Shown here: positions 33,661 to 41,184 of the stretch, one piece after another | Layout: the number at the start of each line of letters is the position of its first letter | Position numbering within the stretch: the stretch's first letter is position 1 | Source: Streptomyces tsukubensis | GTDB lineage: Bacteria > Actinomycetota > Actinomycetes > Streptomycetales > Streptomycetaceae | DNA: 64,000 nucleotides | NCBI RefSeq assembly: GCF_003932715.1 | Contig: NZ_CP020700.1 | Coordinates: 5,106,501 to 5,170,500 of the forward strand | Reading direction: 5' to 3' | Translations under genes and position numbers: made by a program | Notes under the pieces: model-generated | The model's database searches: none | Told to the model about the DNA's origin: nothing | The model's input: only the letters and a program-made list of their open reading frames with translations

Positions 33661-33967
33661 GACGGGGCCCCCTCCGTACCGTCGATCGTGTGACGCCCGG
33701 CCCCCGGCGCCGGCCCCCCGCCCATGCCAGGGCCGCGCCCGGGCACCGTTGCCACCACGCGAGGGAACCGGGATTCCAGAGCCGGGACCCGAACCGAGGG
33801 CCGTGTCCCGTGGATCCCGCCGGACACCGACCCGGCCTGATCCACAACACCTGGCCCAGAACTGCCCTACCCGCTCACACCGTGCTCACGCCTGCCGGCG
33901 GCCGTCCGCCGCGGCACGCAGGCCGGTGCGGCTTGGGCGGGCCGCCCCGGCATGGCAGGGTGGCCGC
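33661..33967. other. 307-bp divergent promoter region
   Basis: Lies between the divergent STAND ATPase (start 33660) and the thioredoxin-domain gene (start 33968). No gene or clear operator is seen; about 70-75% GC. It must carry both promoters. Confidence 0.4.
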
Positions 33968-35986
33968 ATGAACAGACTGGCGGACTCCCAGTCCCCGTAT
34001 CTCCTCCAGCACGCCGACAACCCCGTCGACTGGTGGCCGTGGTCGCCCGGGGCCTTCGAGGAGGCGCGGCGGCGGGATGTGCCCGTGCTGCTGAGCGTCG
34101 GATACAGCTCCTGCCACTGGTGTCACGTCATGGCCCACGAGTCCTTCGAGGACGAGGCCACCGCCGCGTATCTCAACGAGCACTTCGTTTCGGTGAAGGT
34201 CGACCGGGAGGAGCGGCCCGATGTGGACGCCGTCTATATGGAGGCGGTGCAGGCGGCGACCGGGCAGGGCGGGTGGCCGATGACGGTGTTCCTCAACGCC
34301 GACGGGGAGCCGTTCTACTTCGGCACCTACTTCCCGCCCGAACCGCGGCACGGCATGGCGTCGTTCCGGCAGGTCCTGGAGGGCGTCACCGCCGCGTGGC
34401 GGGACCGGCGGGAGGAGGTCGGGGAGGTCGCCGCGAAGATCACCCGCGATCTGGCCGGGCGGGCGGCGGCGCACGGCGGCGAGGGGCTGCCCGGCGAGGA
34501 CGAACTGTCGCAGGCGCTGCTCGGGCTGACCAGGGATTACGACGAGCGGTACGGCGGCTTCGCCGGCGCGCCCAAGTTCCCGCCGTCCATGGTGCTGGAG
34601 TTCCTGCTGCGGCACTACGCGCGGACGGGGGCCCGGGGCGCCCTCGACATGGCCGCCGGTACCTGCGAGGCGATGGCCAGGGGCGGGCTGTACGACCAGC
34701 TCGGCGGGGGGTTCGCGCGCTACTCCGTCGACCGCGAGTGGATCGTCCCCCACTTCGAGAAGATGCTGTACGACAATGCGCTGCTGTGCCGCGTGTACGC
34801 CCACCTGTGGCGGGCCGACGGCTCCCCGCTCGCGCGCCGTATCGCCCTGGAGACCGCGGACTTCCTCGTCCGTGAACTGCGTACCGCCGAGGGCGGTTTC
34901 GCCTCGGCGCTGGACGCCGACAGCCACGACCCGGCCGGTGAGCACGGCGAGGGCGCGTTCTACGTCTGGACGCCCGCGCAGCTGACCGAAGCCCTCGGCG
35001 AGGCGGACGGCCGCCGGGCCGCCGAGATCTACGGGGTCACCGAGGAGGGCACCTTCGAACGGGGCGCCTCCGTGCTGCGGCTGCCCGGCGAGGACGATCC
35101 CGCCCTGCGCGCCCGGCTGTTCGAGGCGCGGGAGCGGCGGCCCCGGCCCGAGCGGGACGACAAGGTCGTCGCCGCCTGGAACGGGCTCGCAATCGCCGCG
35201 CTCGCCGAGACCGGCGCCTTCTTCGACCGGCCGGATCTGGTGGAGCGGGCCACGGAGGCCGCGGATCTGCTGGTACGGGTCCACCTCGGCGACGGCGCCC
35301 GGCTGACCCGCACCTCCAAGGACGGTGTCGCCGGCCACAACCCCGGTGTCCTGGAGGACTACGCGGATGTGGCGGAGGGCTTCATCGCGCTCGCGGGCGT
35401 CACCGGCGAGGGCGTCTGGCTGGACTTCGCAGGGGTGCTCCTCGACCTGGTCATCGACCTGTTCACCGGTGAGAACGGCACCCTGTTCGATACCGCGCAC
35501 GATGCCGAACGGCTGATCCGGCGGCCGCAGGACCCCACGGACAACGCCACCCCGGCGGGCTGGACCGCCGCCGCCGGAGCCCTGCTGTCGTACGCGGCGC
35601 ACACCGGTTCGGAGCCCCACCGGGCCGCCGCCGAACGGGCCCTCGGCGTGGTCAAGGCGCTCGGGCCGCGGGTGCCGCGGTTCGCGGGCTGGGGGCTCGC
35701 CGTGGCCGAGGCGCTGCTCGACGGCCCCCGGGAGATCGCCGTCGTCGGCCTCGACGGCGATCCGGCCGCCCGCGCCCTGCACCGTACGGCCCTGATCGCG
35801 ACCGCCCCCGGCGCGGTCGTCGCCTCCGGGGAACCGGACGGCGACGAGTTCCCGCTGCTGAAGGGCCGTCCGCTGGTGAACGGCGAGGCGGCGGCGTACG
35901 TCTGCCGGGGTTTCACCTGCCGTACCCCGACCACGGACCCGGCGGAGCTGGCGTCGGAACTGGCGGGGGCGCCGGAAGGCGGCTGA
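33968..35986 (+). CDS. Thioredoxin-domain protein, YyaL/SSP411 family
   Basis: 672 residues from ATG 33968; the 100 codons of open frame upstream lack similarity. Residues 1-165 form the DUF255 thioredoxin-like domain: [17 protein letters not shown] at the start and the redox motif [16 protein letters not shown] (CxxC about residue 47). The rest is an (alpha/alpha) barrel like N-acylglucosamine 2-epimerases and glycosidases ([25 protein letters not shown] is the conserved block). The family is found from bacteria to mammals (SPATA20), with no proven enzymatic activity. Length and motifs are normal. A terminator follows. Confidence 0.92.
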   Translation: MNRLADSQSPYLLQHADNPVDWWPWSPGAFEEARRRDVPVLLSVGYSSCHWCHVMAHESFEDEATAAYLNEHFVSVKVDREERPDVDAVYMEAVQAATGQGGWPMTVFLNADGEPFYFGTYFPPEPRHGMASFRQVLEGVTAAWRDRREEVGEVAAKITRDLAGRAAAHGGEGLPGEDELSQALLGLTRDYDERYGGFAGAPKFPPSMVLEFLLRHYARTGARGALDMAAGTCEAMARGGLYDQLGGGFARYSVDREWIVPHFEKMLYDNALLCRVYAHLWRADGSPLARRIALETADFLVRELRTAEGGFASALDADSHDPAGEHGEGAFYVWTPAQLTEALGEADGRRAAEIYGVTEEGTFERGASVLRLPGEDDPALRARLFEARERRPRPERDDKVVAAWNGLAIAALAETGAFFDRPDLVERATEAADLLVRVHLGDGARLTRTSKDGVAGHNPGVLEDYADVAEGFIALAGVTGEGVWLDFAGVLLDLVIDLFTGENGTLFDTAHDAERLIRRPQDPTDNATPAGWTAAAGALLSYAAHTGSEPHRAAAERALGVVKALGPRVPRFAGWGLAVAEALLDGPREIAVVGLDGDPAARALHRTALIATAPGAVVASGEPDGDEFPLLKGRPLVNGEAAAYVCRGFTCRTPTTDPAELASELAGAPEGG

Positions 35987-36045
35987 CCCACGGCCGGACC
36001 GGGTCCGGCGTCGGATCCGGCTCGTGGAGGACCGGTGGCTGTTGT

Positions 36046-36091
36046 GAACGCCCCGGCCGTGTTGCACCAGCGCGACACGGCCGGGGCGTTC
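36046..36091 (+). terminator. Terminator after the YyaL-like gene
   Basis: Perfect 17-bp stem (36046-36062 with 36075-36091), 12-base loop, followed by TTGTTGTGT. 60 bases past the stop codon. Confidence 0.85.
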
Positions 36092-36521
36092 TTGTTGTGT
36101 CCCTGTCCATATTCATTCGTACCGCCGGTAACGGCAGGGTGACAACGGATCTCATCCGTCACAACAGCCCCACTGGTCAACCCGTTTCACCTGCGATGTC
36201 AAGGCTCCTGTCCCGTCCCGGATGGAAACGAGACAGAATTTTGCTAAACCATGACAGACGGCCGCCCCTGCACCACTCTTGACCAGGAGTGGTTGCAACG
36301 CGGTCGAGAATGCGCCAGGTTCCGGTAGTTCACGAGTGTGATCAAATCGGCACCGGACTTTCACATTCCACCACTAGGGTCCACTCATCAACAACTATGA
36401 GTAGCCGGGAGAGCACGCAGGGGAGCGTGTCGCTCTGCCCGGGACCCGTAGCGCATTCCGCCGGCAGGGGGGTCCTGTACGCCGCGTGCGCTGGGGGTTC
36501 CATGTTCCAAGGGGGGACTTC
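36092..36521. other. 430-bp upstream region of the glycosyltransferase operon
   Basis: Noticeably less GC-rich than the window average, with runs such as TTTTGCTAAACCATGACAGA near 36238. A TAGGGT hexamer at 36375-36380 could be a -10 box. No gene is credible. The length and AT content suggest a complex promoter for the operon starting at 36522. Confidence 0.45.
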
Positions 36522-37886
36522 GTGCTGTTATCGGTGTTCGTCGTGGCCATATCCCTGGCCCTGTTCGGGATGGCGGTCTTCACGCTCTGGTGGCAGATGC
36601 ACGCCTGGCGTACCCCCGAGACGCTGGCCGCCACCAGCTTCGACCGGCCCGACGGAGACTCCGGACTGGCGTTCTCGCTGCTGCTGCCCGCCCGCCACGA
36701 GCAGGCGGTGCTGGAGCACACCATCCAGCGGCTGCTGGAGTCCAGTCACACCAACTACGAGATCATCGTGATCGTCGGGCACGACGACCCGGAGACCGCG
36801 GCGGTCGCCGAACGCGCCGCGGCCCGCGATCCGCTCCGGGTCCGGGTGATCACCGACACCCATGAGAAGAAGAACAAGCCGAAGGCGCTCAACACCGCCC
36901 TGCCGCACTGCCGCGGCGATGTCGTCGGTGTCTTCGACGCCGAGGACCAGGTCCACCCCGAGCTGCTCGCACATGTCGACCACGCCTTCACGACCACCGG
37001 CGCCGATGTCGTCCAGGGCGGCGTCCAGCTGATCAACTTCCACTCCAGCTGGTACAGCCTGCGCAACTGCCTGGAGTACTTCTTCTGGTTCCGCAGCCGG
37101 CTCCACCTCCACGCCGAGAAGGGCTTCATCCCGCTCGGCGGCAACACCGTCTTCGTCCGGACCGAGGTCCTGCGCGAGGCGGACGGCTGGGATCCCGAAT
37201 GCCTCGCCGAGGACTGCGATCTGGGGGTACGGCTCTCCTCCGTCGGCAAGAAGGTCGTCGTCGCGTACGACAGCGACATGGTCACCCGCGAGGAGACCCC
37301 CGACACGCTGATGAGCCTGCTCAAGCAGCGCACCCGCTGGAACCAGGGCTTCCTCCAGGTCTACCGGAAGAAGGACTGGAAGCAACTGCCCGGCCGGGGC
37401 CGCAGGATGCTCGCCCGCTACACCCTGATGACCCCGTTCCTCCAGGCGTTCTCCGGGGTGATCATCCCGCTCAACGTCGGCATCGCGCTCTTCTTCGACG
37501 TCCCCGTCGGCGCGGCCATGGTGACCTTCCTCCCGGCGATCACGGCCGTGGTGACCTTCATCTTCGAGCTGGTCGGACTGCACGACTTCGGCAAGCAGTA
37601 CGGGCTCCGGGTGCGCTTCGTCCACTACCTCAAGCTCATCGTGGGCGGCCCCTTCTACCAGATCCTGCTCGCCGGTGCGGCGCTGCGGGCGGTCTGGCGC
37701 GAGCAGCGCGGACGGAACGAGTGGGAGCTGACCAGCCATATCGGCGCCCACCTCCAGGACGGCCGGACCTCCGACGGCCCGACCGCTGATGACCGGCCGT
37801 CCGACGGCCGGATATCCGGCGACCGGGCCGCCGTCCTCTCCACCGCCGCCGACCGTGCCGACATCCGAGAGGACGCCCACCGGTGA
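36522..37886 (+). CDS. Membrane glycosyltransferase family 2 (cellulose-synthase/NAG-transferase type), TTA codon 3
   Basis: 454 residues from GTG 36522 (AAGGGGGGA upstream; the ORF could open at 36486 but lacks a ribosome site there). One N-terminal membrane span, then a GT2 domain: FSLLLPARHE, the DXD-like FDAEDQVHP, the acceptor block PLGGNTVFVRTE, the catalytic base region LAEDCDLGVRL (ED) and the processive-enzyme motif QRTRWNQG (Q/RxxRW). Three to four C-terminal spans follow. These features fit a polymerising or chain-building transferase like CslA or hyaluronan/chitin-type synthases. The third codon is TTA (36528-36530), so translation should need bldA. Its stop overlaps the next gene by 4 bp (GTGA). 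Confidence 0.9.
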   Translation: MLLSVFVVAISLALFGMAVFTLWWQMHAWRTPETLAATSFDRPDGDSGLAFSLLLPARHEQAVLEHTIQRLLESSHTNYEIIVIVGHDDPETAAVAERAAARDPLRVRVITDTHEKKNKPKALNTALPHCRGDVVGVFDAEDQVHPELLAHVDHAFTTTGADVVQGGVQLINFHSSWYSLRNCLEYFFWFRSRLHLHAEKGFIPLGGNTVFVRTEVLREADGWDPECLAEDCDLGVRLSSVGKKVVVAYDSDMVTREETPDTLMSLLKQRTRWNQGFLQVYRKKDWKQLPGRGRRMLARYTLMTPFLQAFSGVIIPLNVGIALFFDVPVGAAMVTFLPAITAVVTFIFELVGLHDFGKQYGLRVRFVHYLKLIVGGPFYQILLAGAALRAVWREQRGRNEWELTSHIGAHLQDGRTSDGPTADDRPSDGRISGDRAAVLSTAADRADIREDAHR

Positions 37887-39811
37887 CCACGACCCTGCCC
37901 TCCCCGGACGAGACCGCTCCGGAGGACACCACACGGAAGAAGTCCGCTCCGGACCGGGCGTCCGACCGGGCTCCGGCCGCCGGTGCCGAATCCGCCCCCA
38001 CCGGCGGCTCTGCATCCGCCGTCGATGCGCCCGCCCGCTCCGGGACATCCGAGCCGGGTACGCCCGTCCCGGAGGCCCCGCTCCCGGCCCCCGGCACCCC
38101 GGATCCCGCCCCCGCCGCCGCCCGTACCGCTCTCGCCCGCGCCGCCGCCAAATCCGTGGCGGCCCGGCGCCGCACCGAGCCCCGCCCGGTCGTCAGATTC
38201 CGCTCCTCCCGCCCCGACCTGATCGTCTGCTTCGGCCTGCTCGCCGTCATCGTGCTGGTCCAGGGCTGGAACATCACCGGCTTCCCCGCCCTCAGCGACG
38301 ACGAGGGCACGTACCTCTCCCAGGCGTGGGCCGTTCAGCAGGGCGAGGGCCTCGCCCACTACACGTACTGGTACGACCATCCCCCGCTCGGCTGGATGCA
38401 GATCGCGGCGCTCACCTATCTGCCCGCGCAGATCTGGCCCGAGTCGATGAACGTCGCGACGATGCGCCCGGCCATGCTGCTGATCAGCGCGATCAGCTCG
38501 GTCCTCGTCTACGTACTGGCCCGCAGGCTCTTCCTGCCCCGCTGGGCCGCCGCCCTCGCGATGGCCGCCTTCGGGCTCTCGCCGCTCTCCGTCTACTTTC
38601 AGCGCGAGCTGTTCCTCGACAACATCGCGGTGATGTGGATGCTGCTGGCGTTCTGCCTCGCCGCCTCCCCGAGCCGCCATCTGTGGCACCAGTTCGCCGC
38701 CGGACTCGCGGGCGCCGTCGCCGTACTGTCCAAGGAAACGATGCTGCTGGTCCTGCCCGCGCTGCTGATCACGCTCTGGACCCACAGCCACCGCGAGACC
38801 CGGAAGTTCGTGGTCACGGGCGCGATCACGTCCTGCGCGCTGATCGGCCTCTCGTACCCGCTCTACGCCCTGCTGAACAACGAGCTGTTCGCGAGCCCGG
38901 ACCATGTGTCCCTGTTCGCCGGTATCGAATACCAGCTGAGCAGGCCCGGTTCCGGTTTTATCCTGGACGCGGGCTCCGGCTCCCACAAGACGTTCCAGGC
39001 GTGGCTCTACTACGATCCGATCCTGCCGCTCGCCGGGGTCGCCGCGGCCGTTCTTTTACTGCTGGTCTTCCGCTGGTCGGTCACCGCGCGGGCGATCGGG
39101 GGACCGGCGCTGGCCGTCGCGATCCTGACCCTGATGGCGTTCCGCCCGGACGGCTATCTGCCCGCGATGTACGTCATCCAGGCACTGCCCTTCCTGGCGC
39201 TGGTGCTCGCGGGCGCCGCCGCCAGCATCGTCCACATGGTGCTGCACCGCCGCCGTACGGACGATCCCGACAGCGACAGCGGTGAACCGGCCGCCGTACC
39301 GGCCGGCCGGTTCCGCAAGCGGCTGGGCCCGCGCCATCTGGTGGTCGCCGTGCTCACCGGGCTGGCGGTCGGCACCGTCGTCCCGTCCTGGGTCGAGGGC
39401 AACCGGGACGCCCTCACCGAGGACGCCAACCGCCACTACCGCGCCGCCGCCGCCTGGTTCGAGACCGAGATCGACGATCCGGCGAACACCCGCGTCCTGG
39501 TCGACGACGCCCTCTGGCTGGACCTGGTCCACGACGGCTACACCCCCGGCACCGGCGTGTTCTGGTTCTACAAGGCGGACCTCGACCCGGCCGTGATGAA
39601 GACCATCCCGCGCGGCTGGAGGGACATCGACTACATCGTCTCGTCGGTGACCGTCCGCCGTGACGCGCCCACCCTGCCGACCACCGCAGCCGCCCTCGCG
39701 AACTCCACCGTCGTCGAGGTGTTCGGCACCGGCGACGACCGGATCGAGATCCGCCGCGTCAACGGCGGTACGGCGGCGGTTGACGAACCCCGTGCCGGAG
39801 GGGGCCGATGA
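37883..39811 (+). CDS. Membrane glycosyltransferase, GT-C/GT39 (ArnT/PMT-like), with TTA codon
   Basis: 642 residues; GTG start overlaps the preceding stop (GTGA). About 110 N-terminal residues are Pro/Ala/Glu-rich and disordered. The first span (LIVCFGLLAVIVLVQGW) is followed by the acidic motif ALSDDEGTYLSQA in the first outside loop, the typical catalytic Asp-Asp/Glu of GT-C enzymes that use a polyprenyl-phosphate sugar donor. About ten further spans and a C-terminal outside domain with NRHYRAAAAWFETEI-type sequence follow. It probably moves a sugar from a lipid carrier to an acceptor outside the membrane. A TTA codon occurs at 39056-39058. The next gene, a polyprenyl-phosphate sugar synthase type, could make its donor. 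Confidence 0.88.
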   Translation: MTTTLPSPDETAPEDTTRKKSAPDRASDRAPAAGAESAPTGGSASAVDAPARSGTSEPGTPVPEAPLPAPGTPDPAPAAARTALARAAAKSVAARRRTEPRPVVRFRSSRPDLIVCFGLLAVIVLVQGWNITGFPALSDDEGTYLSQAWAVQQGEGLAHYTYWYDHPPLGWMQIAALTYLPAQIWPESMNVATMRPAMLLISAISSVLVYVLARRLFLPRWAAALAMAAFGLSPLSVYFQRELFLDNIAVMWMLLAFCLAASPSRHLWHQFAAGLAGAVAVLSKETMLLVLPALLITLWTHSHRETRKFVVTGAITSCALIGLSYPLYALLNNELFASPDHVSLFAGIEYQLSRPGSGFILDAGSGSHKTFQAWLYYDPILPLAGVAAAVLLLLVFRWSVTARAIGGPALAVAILTLMAFRPDGYLPAMYVIQALPFLALVLAGAAASIVHMVLHRRRTDDPDSDSGEPAAVPAGRFRKRLGPRHLVVAVLTGLAVGTVVPSWVEGNRDALTEDANRHYRAAAAWFETEIDDPANTRVLVDDALWLDLVHDGYTPGTGVFWFYKADLDPAVMKTIPRGWRDIDYIVSSVTVRRDAPTLPTTAAALANSTVVEVFGTGDDRIEIRRVNGGTAAVDEPRAGGGR

Positions 39812-41046
39812 GCACCACCGGAACCGGCACCGGCGCCGGAGAGGACACCGAGCCCGGGATCGGTGCCGCCGACATCGCCGAACCCGGCGCTGTCACCGTG
39901 GTCGTCCCCACCTTCAACGAGTCCGCCAACGTCCGTGAACTGCTGCACCGGCTCACCGAGTCGGTGCCCGGCCGGCTGCCCTGCGAAGTCGTCTTCGTCG
40001 ACGACTCCACCGACACCACGCCCGAGGTGATCCGCAGCGCCGCCCAGGACTGCCCCTTCCCGGTCACCGTCATCCACCGCGAAAGCCCCGACGGCGGACT
40101 CGGCGGCGCGGTCGTCGAGGGGCTGCGGGCCGCGGGATCGGAGTGGATCGTCGTCATGGACGCCGACCTCCAGCACCCGCCCGCCCTCGTCCCCGAACTG
40201 ATCGCCGCCGGGGAGGCCGCGGGCGCCGATCTCGTCGTCGCCAGCCGCTATCTGCGCGGCGGCAGCCGGGAGGGCCTGGCCGGCGGCTACCGCATCGCGG
40301 TCTCCCGTACCGCCACCTGGCTGACCAAGGCGCTGTTCCCCCGCGGGCTGCGCGGTATCAGCGACCCGATGAGCGGGTTCTTCGCGATCCGCCGCAGCGC
40401 CGTGACGGACGCCGTCGCCGCGGGGGAGCTGCGCCCGCTGGGCTACAAGATCCTGCTGGAGCTGGCGGTACGGCTGCGGCCCAGGGCGGTCGCCGAGGTC
40501 CCGTTCGTCTTCCGGGAGCGGTTCGCGGGGGAGTCCAAGTCCACGCCCGCCGAGGGCCTGCGCTTCCTCCGGCATCTCGTCGGCCTGCGCACCGCCGCCC
40601 CCCTGGCCCGGATGATCGCCTTCGGACTGATCGGACTGACCGGGTTCGTCCCCAATCTGCTGGCACTGTATCTGCTGACCCAAGGTGGGATGCACTATCT
40701 GCCCGCCGAGGTGGCGGCCAACCAGTTCGGGGTGGCCTGGAACTTCCTCCTCATCGAAGTGCTGCTCTTCCGCGACCGCCGCGGCCACCGCCACTGGGCG
40801 GACCGGATGGGCCGGTTCGCCCTGCTCGCCAACGCCGATCTGCTGCTGCGCATCCCGCTGATCGCCCTGCTGGTGGCGGGGGCCGGAATGCCCGTCCTGC
40901 CCGCGACCGCACTGGCCCTGCTGCTCACCTTCGTCCTGCGGTTCGCCGCCACCGAGGCCCTGGTCTATCTGCCCCGGGGCCCGCGCGGATCCCACGGTTC
41001 CGGCAGACCCGGGGCGTCCCGGCCCGGCAGCGCCGATCACGTCTGA
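39808..41046 (+). CDS. Polyprenyl-phosphate glycosyltransferase (GT2) fused to a GtrA domain
   Basis: 412 residues; ATG overlaps the previous stop (ATGA). Residues 28-250 are a dolichol-phosphate mannosyltransferase-type GT2 (VTVVVPTFNESANVRELL, DXD-like VMDADLQHPPALVPEL, then ISDPMSGFFAIRR). Residues 265-390 are a GtrA-like four-span membrane domain (LIGLTGFVPNLLALYLL to ATEALVYLPRG). This fusion charges undecaprenyl phosphate with a sugar and may help flip it, supplying GT-C enzymes outside the membrane. It closes a three-gene coupled operon and is the likely donor maker for the GT-C protein before it. Confidence 0.92.
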   Translation: MSTTGTGTGAGEDTEPGIGAADIAEPGAVTVVVPTFNESANVRELLHRLTESVPGRLPCEVVFVDDSTDTTPEVIRSAAQDCPFPVTVIHRESPDGGLGGAVVEGLRAAGSEWIVVMDADLQHPPALVPELIAAGEAAGADLVVASRYLRGGSREGLAGGYRIAVSRTATWLTKALFPRGLRGISDPMSGFFAIRRSAVTDAVAAGELRPLGYKILLELAVRLRPRAVAEVPFVFRERFAGESKSTPAEGLRFLRHLVGLRTAAPLARMIAFGLIGLTGFVPNLLALYLLTQGGMHYLPAEVAANQFGVAWNFLLIEVLLFRDRRGHRHWADRMGRFALLANADLLLRIPLIALLVAGAGMPVLPATALALLLTFVLRFAATEALVYLPRGPRGSHGSGRPGASRPGSADHV

Positions 41047-41128
41047 CTCAACGCCTCCCACAGACACGGCGACCGGACTGACCCCCGGCCGCCGTTTTGT
41101 CCACGAGCCGCCTCGGGGACACCGCCAG

Positions 41129-41154
41129 CGCGCGGGCACCTAGGTGCCCGCGCG
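41129..41154. terminator. 26-bp perfect palindrome (terminator or operator)
   Basis: A fully self-complementary 26-mer with no loop, centred on CACCTAGGTG, lies 82 bases after the glycosyltransferase operon and 30 bases before the copper oxidase ATG. It could end the operon, partly insulate the oxidase gene, or bind a dimeric regulator. Confidence 0.6.
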
Positions 41155-41184
41155 GAGAACAGCAAACAGGGAAGGAGGACCGCC

